A stretch of 64,000 nucleotides of DNA, taken from assembly GCF_035920345.1 (NCBI RefSeq), contig NZ_CP109149.1, positions 5,022,001 through 5,086,000 on the forward strand, in the 5' to 3' direction. Position numbers and translations under genes: made by a program. The DNA comes from Nocardia vinacea. GTDB lineage: Bacteria > Actinomycetota > Actinomycetes > Mycobacteriales > Mycobacteriaceae. A model generated the notes under the pieces. The model searched no databases and was not told where the DNA came from. It worked only from the letters and a program-made list of their open reading frames with translations. Positions 40,720 to 50,205 of the stretch are shown piece after piece; position 1 is the first letter of the stretch, and each line of letters opens with the position of its first letter.

Positions 40720-42048
40720 GTGAGGCGGGGCAGACCGGCCCGCCCTATCGGCGTCCCCGGCACGCCCATGCTGACCGAGTTATCGGCCGGGCACTGGGAA
40801 GCGCGGATACTCGTCCGCGACGCCTCCGGCAAGAGGCGTGACCTGAGACGGGTCTCCCCGATCAGGCTCGACACACGCGGCCGAAAGATACCCGACCGCA
40901 ACGGGTCTCACGCTCTGGATGCGGTGATGGCGGCTGCGGCGGCTATCCGGGTGGACCTCGGCGGGGAACTGTCGGACTCCACCACGGTGCAACAGCTGTG
41001 GATTCTGTACCGGGGCTATCTGGTCGAACAGGGCCGCGCGGGCAGCACACTGGAACGCTACGACGTGGCAGCGGAGCTGTTCACCACCGCGTTCGGGCAG
41101 CGGCGGCTACTGGAGGTCACCACGTCATCGGTTGAGGCGTTCCTCAAGCAGGTCGGCGCGGTAAAAGGACCGTCTTCGATGCGGACCGGCCGCAATGTCT
41201 TGTCGGGCATGTTCCGCTACGCGGTGCGCAAAGATGCCCTCACGGTCAACCCTGTCCGTGAGTCGGAGATGGCGAAGAACGTGGAGGCCAAGGGCCGTAC
41301 CGGCGGCGCACGTGACATCACCATTGATGAACTGCGGTTCATCCTCGCGGCGGTGCGGACTTCGCAAGTGCCGTGCCCGCGCAAGCTCTCGCGCGCCGAG
41401 CGCAGCCGGAATACTCCGGTGAAGGCGTACACCCCGCCCACGGTCGCGGACTACTGTGACAGTGCCGATCTGGCCGACGTGGTAACCCTGCTGGCGGCAA
41501 CGGGCTTGCGGCGCAGTCAGATTCTCGGCGTCCTCTGGACTGACATAGATCTCGATGCCCGGACTCTGCGCAGTACCGGCAAGGTCGTGCGCGTCAAAGG
41601 TGAGGGCCTGGTACGCATAGACCGCGACGACGACCCCAAGAACCGCCGGGGAACAATCGCCCTGCCTGACTTCGCCGTTGAGATGCTCAAGCGGCGCAAA
41701 GCGGTACTAGCGGCCCGCAAGCTGGTCGCCCCGCCGGACCCGGACACACCGACACTCGACCTGCTTTTTCCCTCGGCCGTGTGGACGCTGCGCGACCCCC
41801 AGAACGTCGGCCACGAATGGCAGCGAGTACGCGAAGCGCTGGGCATGGCCGATGACATCACCGCGCACAGCTTCCGCCACGCCGTCGCGACAATTCTCGA
41901 TGACGCGGGCCTGTCGGCACGGATCACCGCTGACGTACTCGGCCATGCGGACCCCGCCATGACCCAGCGGCGCTACATGGCACGCGGGCGAACTCACCAC
42001 GCGGCGGCGGAAGCACTCGAACGCGCCGTCAATGGTCCGGGGAATTAG
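40720..42048 (+). CDS. Tyrosine recombinase / integrase
   Basis: A 442-residue integrase, GTG start (MRRGRPARPIGVPGTPMLTE). N-terminal arm-binding and SAM-like core-binding domains (residues about 80-180), then the catalytic domain: Arg in TGLRRSQILG, HSFRHAVATILDDAG (H-x-x-R), LGHADPAMTQRRYMARG with the second His and the nucleophile Tyr. It catalyses site-specific integration into tRNA-Ala, whose 3' end begins 78 bases downstream. Its stop lies inside the right-end arm repeats, so part of attP overlaps the gene. Confidence 0.94.
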   Translation: MRRGRPARPIGVPGTPMLTELSAGHWEARILVRDASGKRRDLRRVSPIRLDTRGRKIPDRNGSHALDAVMAAAAAIRVDLGGELSDSTTVQQLWILYRGYLVEQGRAGSTLERYDVAAELFTTAFGQRRLLEVTTSSVEAFLKQVGAVKGPSSMRTGRNVLSGMFRYAVRKDALTVNPVRESEMAKNVEAKGRTGGARDITIDELRFILAAVRTSQVPCPRKLSRAERSRNTPVKAYTPPTVADYCDSADLADVVTLLAATGLRRSQILGVLWTDIDLDARTLRSTGKVVRVKGEGLVRIDRDDDPKNRRGTIALPDFAVEMLKRRKAVLAARKLVAPPDPDTPTLDLLFPSAVWTLRDPQNVGHEWQRVREALGMADDITAHSFRHAVATILDDAGLSARITADVLGHADPAMTQRRYMARGRTHHAAAEALERAVNGPGN

Positions 42049-42066
42049 TTGGGAGTTTGTTGGAGG
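42045..42066. repeat. Paired 11-bp arm-type repeats, right end
   Basis: TTAGTTGGGAG (42045-42055) then TTTGTTGGAGG (42056-42066), matching the left-end pair in reversed order. Likely integrase arm sites. Confidence 0.6.
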
Positions 42067-42069
42067 ATT

Positions 42070-42108
42070 GGCCGCTTCCGGTTCGTCTCACCGAACCAAA
42101 AAGCGGCC
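42070..42108 (+). terminator. Imperfect hairpin after int
   Basis: GGCCGCTT (42070-42077) with AAGCGGCC (42101-42108) and inner GGTTCG/CGAACC. It can end int transcription before the tRNA. Confidence 0.5.
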
Positions 42109-42122
42109 CTCACCTGCGAAAA

Positions 42123-42160
42123 GAGTGGAGCTAAGGGGACTCGAACCCCTGACCCCCACA
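42123..42160. repeat. att site within the intact tRNA-Ala
   Basis: The same 38 bases as 24667-24704, covering the tRNA 3' half from the anticodon-stem edge through the acceptor end plus a few flanking bases. The element brings this copy, which restores the tRNA. Confidence 0.9.
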
Positions 42161-42198
42161 CTGCCAGTGTGGTGCGCTACCAGCTGCGCCATAGCCCC
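42126..42198 (-). tRNA. tRNA-Ala (anticodon GGC)
   Basis: The minus strand folds as a cloverleaf: acceptor GGGGCTA/TAGCTCC with one G-U pair, D-arm GCGCAGCTGGTAGCGC, anticodon arm CCACA-CTGGCAG-TGTGG with GGC preceded by T33, T-arm AGGGG-TTCGAGT-CCCCT. CCA is not encoded. It is the integration target of the adjacent element. Confidence 0.93.
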
Positions 42199-42312
42199 GA
42201 GTGGGTCGCTGTCGGGTTTCCCTGACTGCCTGAACGAAGTTACACCACTGGCGTGTCGGCAACCAAATCGCCTCGATTCGGGGGTGGCGGAGTGAGTTGT
42301 TGGACCGTAGAA

Positions 42313-42328
42313 TCGAACACATGTTCGA
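42313..42328. promoter_or_regulatory. LexA (SOS) box over the start of the DUF222 gene
   Basis: TCGAACACATGTTCGA: a perfect TCGAAC-N4-GTTCGA palindrome as bound by actinobacterial LexA. The ATG at 42321 lies inside the box, so repression would block transcription start directly. Confidence 0.8.
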
Positions 42329-43835
42329 TTGCGATGATCTCTCATCCGTGGACTTCGGGGGCATGACCGACGAGGGGCTGATCGAGGCCCTGCGGGCGGC
42401 GCATGGGTGGGCGGCGATGGCGCAGGCCGCTGAGGTGTTCGCGGCGCGGGAGTTGTATCGACGGCATCGGGCCGAGAGTGCGGAGCCGGGGCCGGGTGGG
42501 GTGCGGGCCGGCGAGTTCGCCGCCAGTGAGGCCGCGGTGGCGTTGCAGGTCGACGAGGGGACGGCGGGGGCGTTGATCGATATCGGTCTGGCACTGGAGG
42601 ATTCATTGCCGCGAACGCGGGCGGCTTTCGCGGCGGGACGGATCGATCTAGCCAAGGTGCGGGTGATCGTGGACAGCACCCGAGCGATCGCCAGGGAGGT
42701 GCTGGACGCGCTGGAGCCGCGACTACTCGAGGCGGCGGGACGAAACAATCCGGTGCGGCTGCGGCAGGCGGCGCGGCGGTGGGCGGCGCGACTGGATCCC
42801 GGCGGCACGCAGCGCCGGCGGGAACTGCGGCAGGACGAGCGCGACGTTCGGCTGCGAGCGGTGCAAGACAGCATGGCGGTATTCGACGGATTACTGCCCG
42901 CGCCGGGGGCACAGACAGTGGCGATGCGACTGCGCGAGATGAGTACGCAGGTGTGCGCATCGGATCCGCGGAATATGCCGCAGCGGCGGGCGGACGCTCT
43001 GGTGGCGCTCGCGGATGGTTCCGGACGGCTGAAATGCCAGTGCGGACGCGGTGAGCGTTGTCCGAAGTTCGGTACGCCGATCGAACAGCCGCGCAGACCA
43101 CTGATCCAGATCGGGATTCCGGCGGACACGCTGCTCGGGATTGAGGAGGCACCGGCATTTCTGGCGGGGTACGGGCCGATCGACGCGGCGCTGGCCCGGA
43201 TTCTGGCCGAACACGCACGCTTCCAGGTCATACCGGAACGTTCGAACGCCGACGACGATGCGGCCGTTGTCGATGAGGCGATGCAGTGGCGGCCAACGCC
43301 GCGACTGGAGCGCGAGGTGCGGGCGGTGGACGGCATGTGCCGCTTTCCCGGATGCGTCATGCCCGCCGCCGAATCCGAACTGGACCACAATCACCCCTTC
43401 GACCACCAACGCCCAGGCCGCGGCGGACGCACCATCCGCACCAATCTAGCCACACTCTGCACACGGCACCATCGCCTGAAAACGTTGGCGGACAACAAAA
43501 GACTCCCCTGGCGCATCTGGCGCGCCGATCCGGATCGCCTCCAATGGACCGTGCCGACCGGCGATATCCACACCACGATCCGCGAGGGCGCGCGATACCT
43601 ATTTCCGCGCACCGACACCGACGCCCCCGTTGCCCCCTACACCGGCCACCACAGATCCGAACCGCCCGAAACTCCTCCCGCAATCCCCATCCATCCCGCC
43701 GACCGACCAACCGCCGAAGACATCGCCTACCCGCTCGACGGCTACATAGTCGTCCACGGCCAACTCCGGCGAATCCGCCCCGAGGACGAGATCCCCGACG
43801 ACCACCCCAAGCCAGCCCGGTTCCCCGCCCCCTGA
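42321..43835 (+). CDS. DUF222 / HNH endonuclease (13E12-repeat type)
   Basis: 504 residues from ATG 42321 (MFDCDDLSSVDFGGMTDEGL); TTG 42297 is an alternative. DUF222 domain residues about 10-320 (RAAFAAGRIDLAKVRVIVD). HNH motif near 340-390: MCRFPGCVMPAAESELDHNH, then NLATLCTRHHRLK. Known in mycobacteria as REP13E12 proteins, several induced by DNA damage through LexA boxes and some used as phage attachment sites. Stands next to the tRNA, just outside the element. Activity is likely metal-dependent DNA nicking; the biological role is uncertain. Confidence 0.9.
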   Translation: MFDCDDLSSVDFGGMTDEGLIEALRAAHGWAAMAQAAEVFAARELYRRHRAESAEPGPGGVRAGEFAASEAAVALQVDEGTAGALIDIGLALEDSLPRTRAAFAAGRIDLAKVRVIVDSTRAIAREVLDALEPRLLEAAGRNNPVRLRQAARRWAARLDPGGTQRRRELRQDERDVRLRAVQDSMAVFDGLLPAPGAQTVAMRLREMSTQVCASDPRNMPQRRADALVALADGSGRLKCQCGRGERCPKFGTPIEQPRRPLIQIGIPADTLLGIEEAPAFLAGYGPIDAALARILAEHARFQVIPERSNADDDAAVVDEAMQWRPTPRLEREVRAVDGMCRFPGCVMPAAESELDHNHPFDHQRPGRGGRTIRTNLATLCTRHHRLKTLADNKRLPWRIWRADPDRLQWTVPTGDIHTTIREGARYLFPRTDTDAPVAPYTGHHRSEPPETPPAIPIHPADRPTAEDIAYPLDGYIVVHGQLRRIRPEDEIPDDHPKPARFPAP

Positions 43836-43846
43836 CCGGGCGATTC

Positions 43847-44172
43847 TGCTCCGAGCGGGGCGCCAAGGCTGTCGAGTACCGATCCACCCCGACCGGGTCG
43901 CAAGGCCGTCCGGATGCCGCTCCACCCCGAGCAGCACATGGGCCGCCCAGATTCCCGATCCACTCCAAGCGACACACCGGGTACCTATCCCTGAGTGCCG
44001 CTCGTGGGGCTGACCGGGCCATTCCGCTCCGAGCGGGGCACCGAGGCCGTCGAGTACCGATCCATTTCGAACGGCTCACGGAGCAGCCCGGATACTCGAT
44101 CCACCCCGAGCAGCTCGCAGGGCTGCCCAGATGTCCGCTCCACAAGCAACTCGCAGAGACTCCCCGATGCCC
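43847..44172. repeat. Degenerate tandem repeat, about 38-39 bp units
   Basis: Units beginning CGATCC or CGCTCC start at about 43847, 43880, 43918, 43956, 43999, 44025, 44058, 44097, 44136 and 44165. Spacing is often 38-39 bases, with some shorter units. A larger block is duplicated: the words around GCTCCGAGCGGGGC and GTCGAGTACCGATCCA recur about 178 bases apart. A minisatellite directly after the DUF222 gene. Confidence 0.7.
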
Positions 44173-45289
<1,117 letters not shown>

Positions 45290-45304
45290 GCCCGAATAGA
45301 CCTG

Positions 45305-45336
45305 ACGGGGTCCGTGCCATCGAGCACGGGCCCCGT
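45305..45336 (+). terminator. Terminator of the Rpf-like gene
   Basis: ACGGGGTCCGTGC pairs with GCACGGGCCCCGT around loop CATCGA, with one mismatch. A GC-rich stem 15 bases after the stop, followed by TGTCGTC. Confidence 0.7.
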
Positions 45337-45695
45337 TGTCGTCAGTACGGTCGAAGACATCAAACGAAATCGCCGGTGCCGGAATTATTTCCAGCAACCA
45401 AGTGAACAACCACCGTACAATTCAACCGACCGCACGCTCGACATCGCGATCGAAAACCCCTCCGCGGCGGCAGAATTCATAACTCTCACCCCAGCTCGAG
45501 ATGCCTGCGACGTCAACCGAGAGTCCCACTCATCGGTACCGCCTATTTCAATTCCGCAAATCGAGCGTTCTTATGGTCCGAAACACCTGCGGGGAGTGAT
45601 CCATCTCACTACCCTGTGTCCACCCGGCAACTCGTCCTGATCCACGCACGGTTCAGGTCTTTACGAAATGCCGTGGCTAGAAAGGCATCTCGACC
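45337..45695. other. Intergenic region before the MFS gene
   Basis: About 360 bases of mixed composition with no gene. The promoter and RBS (agaaaggcatctcgacc) of the MFS gene lie at its right end. No repeats seen. Confidence 0.4.
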
Positions 45696-47654
45696 ATGAG
45701 CTCGACCCAGACCGCAGATCCGCCGACCCTGCTCACGGGGCTGTGGCAACGCAAGCTACCGCACTATCCCGATACACCCGCCCGCTCCTGGTATCTGGCC
45801 GTCGTGGTCATCGCCTCGATCGCGCTCTACTACCAACTATTCGTCACCGGCGCCGTGGGCAATGAACTCATCGGCTACTTCGACCTGTCCTTCGCCTACT
45901 TCGTCTGGATCTTCATCATCGGCGCCGCCTTCGGTGCGGTGGCCTCGGTGCTCGCGGGCGTGCTGGATCGATGGGGTCGGGCGAATATCGTCGCCTACGG
46001 CGTGGTGATCTGCTCGCTGCTGACCCTGTTCGCGGTGCCCGCGACGACCACCAAGGAGCAGTACCTGTTCGTGTACTGCCTGGTGAGCATTGTCGAGGGC
46101 GCGGTGCTGGTGGCCACACCGGCACTGATCCGCGACTTCTCCCCACAGCTGGACCGGGCATCGGCAATGGGCTTCTGGACGCTCGGACCGGTGATCGGCG
46201 CCCTGGTCACCACGCAGATCTCCACCCGCACGCTCGACGCGCATCCGGACTGGCAGTACCACTACCGACTGTGCGGCGTGATCAGCCTCGTCATCGCGGT
46301 GGTCGCGGTGGTCGGTTTGCGTGAGCTGAGTCCGCAACTGCGGGACCAGATCATGGTGACATTGCGCGACCGTGCGCTGATCGAGGCCCGTGCCCGCGGG
46401 CTGGATGTCAAGGAACTCGAGCAGGGTGTGTGGCGACAGATGTTGCGCCCCAACATCATCGGCTCGGCGTTGGCGATCAGCCTGTTCCTTGCCTTCTTCT
46501 ACACCATCGTGTCGTTCCTACCGGTGTATATGGCGACGAACTTCGGCTTCAGTCCGGCCAAGGCCAATGCGCTCGGCAACTGGTACTGGGCCGCCAATGC
46601 GATAGCGCTGGTGCTGGCCGGGATCGTGTCGGACAGACTCAAGGTGCGCAAGCCGTTCATGATCGTCGGCGCGCTCATCAGCATCGTCGGCATGTACCTG
46701 TTCATCGGCTACACCGATCAGCCCGATACCGATTACTACTCGTTCGCAACGGTTTTCGTGGTGATCGCGGTCGGCACGGGCATCGCTTACTCCACCTGGA
46801 TGGCGAGCTTCACCGAGACGGTCGAGGCCCGTAATCCGGCCGCGACCGCGGTGGGTCTCGCGGTGTGGGGCGGCACGCTGCGCAGCGTCGTCACCGTGGT
46901 GCTGTTCGGATTGCTGATCGTGGTGAACGCGGCCGGTCCGCTGGTCAATTACGGACCGCGGCTGTCGGAGATCGCGCACAAATACGCCCAGCAACTCGCG
47001 ACAATCCAGACGGTCGGCACGGAAACCCTTGCGGCACTGCAGCAGAACCCCAATGATCAGGTCGCACAGGTTACCGCGCTGACCAAACTGACCGGCGCGT
47101 CACCGGCCGATATCCAGACGACCGTCGGCCTCAACACCCGCTACCCGCAGGAATTGGCGACGCTGCAGGCGATCGATTCGGCGACACTGGCTTCGCTGAC
47201 CACGAATCCGGCCGATGCGAACGCAGGTCTGGCAGCGGTCGGACAGGTCGCGAAGAAGTTCGGCATTCCGGTGGATCAGGCGATCGCGCGCCTGCAAGCC
47301 GTGCAGCAGATTCCAGCCGCTGACCTCGCGGTGGCGGCGACCGTCGGCCCCAAACTGGCGCAGGCGACTACGCAGTTGCAGTCGGTCGGCACCATTCCGG
47401 CCGATGATCAGGCCTACCTGGCCGCGCACGCCAAGGAAGTACAGCAGGCACAAGCCGATTCGCCGAAGCAGTGGGAACGCTGGTGGTGGATCTGCCTGGC
47501 CGCACAGGTCGTGTTCCTGCCGTTCGTCTTCCTGATGGCCGGACACTGGAGCCCGAAGAAGGCGGCCGCCGAGGCCAAGGCGCACGATGAACTCGTCGAG
47601 CGCGAACTGGCCGCGATCGCGGAGGAAGAGCCGGAGCCGGAACCCGCCGGTTAG
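45696..47654 (+). CDS. MFS transporter with large loop before the last helix
   Basis: A 652-residue membrane protein. Residues 30-435 give about 11 transmembrane helices with MFS loops (GVLDRWGRANIVAYG; IVSDRLKVRKPF). Residues about 435-590 are a soluble insertion of repeated helical units (ALTKLTGASPADIQTTVGLN; AIARLQAVQQIPAADLAVA). A last helix (WWWICLAAQVVFLPFVFLMA) and an acidic tail follow. Substrate unknown; metabolite:proton symporters have a similar core without this insert. Likely monocistronic, ending in a two-way hairpin. Confidence 0.85.
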   Translation: MSSTQTADPPTLLTGLWQRKLPHYPDTPARSWYLAVVVIASIALYYQLFVTGAVGNELIGYFDLSFAYFVWIFIIGAAFGAVASVLAGVLDRWGRANIVAYGVVICSLLTLFAVPATTTKEQYLFVYCLVSIVEGAVLVATPALIRDFSPQLDRASAMGFWTLGPVIGALVTTQISTRTLDAHPDWQYHYRLCGVISLVIAVVAVVGLRELSPQLRDQIMVTLRDRALIEARARGLDVKELEQGVWRQMLRPNIIGSALAISLFLAFFYTIVSFLPVYMATNFGFSPAKANALGNWYWAANAIALVLAGIVSDRLKVRKPFMIVGALISIVGMYLFIGYTDQPDTDYYSFATVFVVIAVGTGIAYSTWMASFTETVEARNPAATAVGLAVWGGTLRSVVTVVLFGLLIVVNAAGPLVNYGPRLSEIAHKYAQQLATIQTVGTETLAALQQNPNDQVAQVTALTKLTGASPADIQTTVGLNTRYPQELATLQAIDSATLASLTTNPADANAGLAAVGQVAKKFGIPVDQAIARLQAVQQIPAADLAVAATVGPKLAQATTQLQSVGTIPADDQAYLAAHAKEVQQAQADSPKQWERWWWICLAAQVVFLPFVFLMAGHWSPKKAAAEAKAHDELVERELAAIAEEEPEPEPAG

Positions 47655-47660
47655 TTGCGT

Positions 47661-47689
47661 CGTGCCGGGCGGTACGGCCGCCCGGCACG
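47661..47689. terminator. Bidirectional terminator between MFS and DsbA-like genes
   Basis: CGTGCCGGGCGG, loop TACGG, CCGCCCGGCACG: a 12-bp perfect stem between two convergent stops (47654 and 47691). Confidence 0.8.
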
Positions 47690-47690
47690 A

Positions 47691-48428
47691 TCACTTGGTC
47701 AGGTCGACGACCCATTCGTGGTTGTTCACATCGATCTTGTTTTTGCCGTCGAAGACGGCGGGCGTGGCGACCTCGCCATTGGCATCCGTCAGCGCAGCAC
47801 GTGCCATCTGCGCGTGGATCTTCGCCGCGTCGAGTTTCGCGCCCGAGCTGATGCACTGCACCCCCTCGAGCGAGGCGCCCGATTCCTTGGCGACATTCGC
47901 GAGATCGTCATTGCTGAGATCCGCGCCGCCTTCGCCCGGCTGCTTCGAGGTGAACAGCAGCGCATGGAATTTCGAATACACCGGACCCGAACCGGTATCC
48001 GCGACACATTCGTTCGCGGCGACCGCACGGGTCGAATAATCCTTGCTATTCGACTTCGGGTCGAGGAATGCCACGAGGTGGTAGCGGACGGCGAGTTTGC
48101 CCTCGTCCATCTGCTGCGCGATCTCCTGACCGTAGAGTCGCTCCAGCGCGCCGCAGGACGGGCACAGCGGATCCTCGTACACATCGATGGTCTTCGCCGC
48201 GTCCGGGCGACCGAGGAGAATCGTGCCGTTGTTCTGGTCCACGACCGCGCGCACGTCCGCGCTGTGCACCGATCCATAGCCGTCATTGCGGATCGTGGCG
48301 TCGTCGCGCCCCCACCGGAACGCGAGGATCACGATCAACACGATGAGCGCGAGCGCCACGCCACCCAGGGCATATGTGGTCGCACTGGACATCGGCCGCG
48401 GCGTGTACTTCGATCCCGATTCGCTCAC
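47691..48428 (-). CDS. DsbA-family thiol:disulfide protein, membrane anchored
   Basis: About 245 residues from GTG 48428 (VSESGSKYTPRPMSSATTYA); starts at 48485 and 48392 are also possible. One N-terminal transmembrane helix (ALGGVALALIVLIVILAF), then a thioredoxin/DsbA fold with active site CPSC in VYEDPLCPSCGALERL. The helical insert holds further Cys (NECVADTG, VQCISS). It acts outside the membrane, forming or shuffling disulfides in exported proteins, as related mycobacterial DsbA-like proteins do. Convergent with the MFS gene. Confidence 0.88.
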   Translation of the reverse strand: MSESGSKYTPRPMSSATTYALGGVALALIVLIVILAFRWGRDDATIRNDGYGSVHSADVRAVVDQNNGTILLGRPDAAKTIDVYEDPLCPSCGALERLYGQEIAQQMDEGKLAVRYHLVAFLDPKSNSKDYSTRAVAANECVADTGSGPVYSKFHALLFTSKQPGEGGADLSNDDLANVAKESGASLEGVQCISSGAKLDAAKIHAQMARAALTDANGEVATPAVFDGKNKIDVNNHEWVVDLTK

Positions 48429-48624
48429 CCCGAATACTCTGCCCCAATCACACGCCACCCCGCGCATGGGGTGCTGCTGGACCACTGATCACCATCGGTG
48501 CTTCGGCGACCGCGCCGCAGGCATTGACGAAATAGACGAGGCCGAGCAGTCAGGGCCGCCGCAGCGTCATTGATGCAGGCAAACGTCGACCCTCCGGGGT
48601 TGCATGGTGGTCAGACGTCCCAGA

Positions 48625-50205
48625 TCAGCGAGAGGCGTAGTTGTTGCCTCGAGGGTCGGGAGTGGGGGCGTCGTCGAGGCGCTCGGAGCCGTCGGGGCCG
48701 TAGGTGTAGGCGGGTGGGCTGTCCGCGATGGCTTCCACTTTCGATTCCACACCGCGTCGGTGCAGTGGTTCCGGGACGAGGGCCCAGATGGCGGCGGCGA
48801 TGGCGAGTAGTGCGCCGGTCAGGGCGAGGGCGAGGGCGTAGGAGAAATGTTGGGCGACGGCGCCTACTGCGACCGGGCCGATGACGGTGCCGAGGTCGGC
48901 GGCCATTTGGAAGCCCGCTAGGACCGGGCCGCCGCGAGCCTTCGGTCCGATGACGTCGGCGACCGCGGCCTGCTGGGCGGGAGTGAACATGCCCGAGCCC
49001 AGTCCTGCCACGAATGAGGTCACCAGCAGCCAGGGCAGGTTCGACGCGAGTCCGAGTCCGGCGGTACCGGCCGCGCAGATTAGGGATCCGATGATCAGGA
49101 AGGGTTTGCGCCCGAAGCGGTCCGAAAGCCTGCCGGATGCGAAAAGCACCGCCACATTGCCCGCGGCGAACACCGTCAGCGTGACACCGGCCATGCCCGG
49201 TTGCTGATGCAGCACTTCGACAACGAGCAGCGGCACGAGCGCCATCCGCACGCCGAATACCGCCGCGCCATTGGCGAAATTCGACAGCAGTACCGCCCGA
49301 TACTCCGACCGTTCCAGTCCATCCCGGAAGGACATCAGCCGCAGCCCGCCCACCGGTTCCGGTGCGGCCAGGGTCGAATGCCGCAGGTTCACATAGACCA
49401 CAGCGGTAGCGAGCAACAGCGCCGCCGCGTAGATCAGGAACGGCGCCCGCAATCCGAGCCCGGCAAGCGCACCACCGACCAGCGGCCCGCTCACGGATCC
49501 GATCAGAAAACTCGTCGACCACAGCCCGGACACCCGCCCGCGCTGCGCGGGCGGTGACATCCGGATCACCAGTGCCAGCGACGACACCGTGAACATGGTC
49601 GACCCGACCCCGCCCGCCGACCGCAAAACTATTAGCTGCCAATAACTCTGGGCGAACGCGCTGGCCCCGGTCGACACCGCGACGATCAACAGGCCCCCGA
49701 GATACACCGACCGCTCCCCCAGCCGCTGCACCAACCGCCCACTGACCGGCGCGAACAACAGCCGCATCAACGCAAACGCACTCACAATCGCCGAAGCCGC
49801 GGCAACACCGACCCCGAAGCCCCGCGCAAACTGCGGCAACACCGGCGCCACCAGACCGAACCCGACGGCGATAACAAACGATGCCCCGACCAACACCCAG
49901 ATCTCAACCGGCAGCGCCCTGGAAGCCGCCCCACTCCACCCAGCCCCCGCCCCGCCCTGCTCCCCAACAGAATCCGATGCCCCAACCGATCCCGCCGACC
50001 CCCATACCTTCGCCGCTCCCGCTGGCACCGTCGCCCCCGCCAATGCTGCCGAACCCAGCGCCCCTGCCTCCTCCGAACCGGACACCGCCTCAGCTTCCGC
50101 CCCCCACACCTTCCCCGGTCCCACCGACCCCGAGGCCGCTGCCTCCCCCGCTGAAGCTCTCGAACCTAGCGACTCCGACGACCCCGCAGTCGATCTATCA
50201 CTCAC
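48625..50205 (-). CDS. MFS transporter with Ala/Gly/Ser-rich N-terminal extension
   Basis: A 526-residue protein, GTG start overlapping pgm by 8 bases. Residues 1-95 are low complexity (SESLGSRASAGEAAASGSVG and similar). From residue 98 (LPVEIWVLVGASFVIAVGFG) twelve transmembrane helices follow, with the MFS motif GRLSDRFGRKPFLIIG and VSGRLVQRLGERSVYLGG. DHA1-type drug or sugar exporters look like this. A start close to the first helix would remove the odd extension, but no good RBS was found there. Confidence 0.85.
   Translation of the reverse strand: MSDRSTAGSSESLGSRASAGEAAASGSVGPGKVWGAEAEAVSGSEEAGALGSAALAGATVPAGAAKVWGSAGSVGASDSVGEQGGAGAGWSGAASRALPVEIWVLVGASFVIAVGFGLVAPVLPQFARGFGVGVAAASAIVSAFALMRLLFAPVSGRLVQRLGERSVYLGGLLIVAVSTGASAFAQSYWQLIVLRSAGGVGSTMFTVSSLALVIRMSPPAQRGRVSGLWSTSFLIGSVSGPLVGGALAGLGLRAPFLIYAAALLLATAVVYVNLRHSTLAAPEPVGGLRLMSFRDGLERSEYRAVLLSNFANGAAVFGVRMALVPLLVVEVLHQQPGMAGVTLTVFAAGNVAVLFASGRLSDRFGRKPFLIIGSLICAAGTAGLGLASNLPWLLVTSFVAGLGSGMFTPAQQAAVADVIGPKARGGPVLAGFQMAADLGTVIGPVAVGAVAQHFSYALALALTGALLAIAAAIWALVPEPLHRRGVESKVEAIADSPPAYTYGPDGSERLDDAPTPDPRGNNYASR

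Larger units (their letters stand above)
24667..42160. mobile_element. AICE-type integrative element in tRNA-Ala
   Basis: A 17.5-kb element bounded by a 38-bp direct repeat that is the 3' half of tRNA-Ala(GGC). It contains, in order: ATPase-nuclease and ApeA-like genes; a small-gene/ATP-grasp/C39 operon; XRE-TPR and TrmO-family genes; a transfer region with an FtsK/TraB translocase; RepSA-like initiator; excisionase-like HTH; tyrosine integrase abutting the intact tRNA. This gene set (rep, xis, int, TraB, tRNA site) defines pSAM2-like AICEs. The 25-29 kb cargo is AT-richer than the rest, indicating separate acquisition. The core genes look intact, so the element may still excise. Confidence 0.9.

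Noticed and set aside
42131..43390. Minus-strand frame of 419 codons across DUF222 and the tRNA
   Set aside because: It runs into the tRNA gene and is antisense to the HNH protein.
43847..44172. CRISPR array
   Set aside because: Repeats are degenerate throughout with no conserved repeat plus unique spacer pattern, and there are no cas genes.
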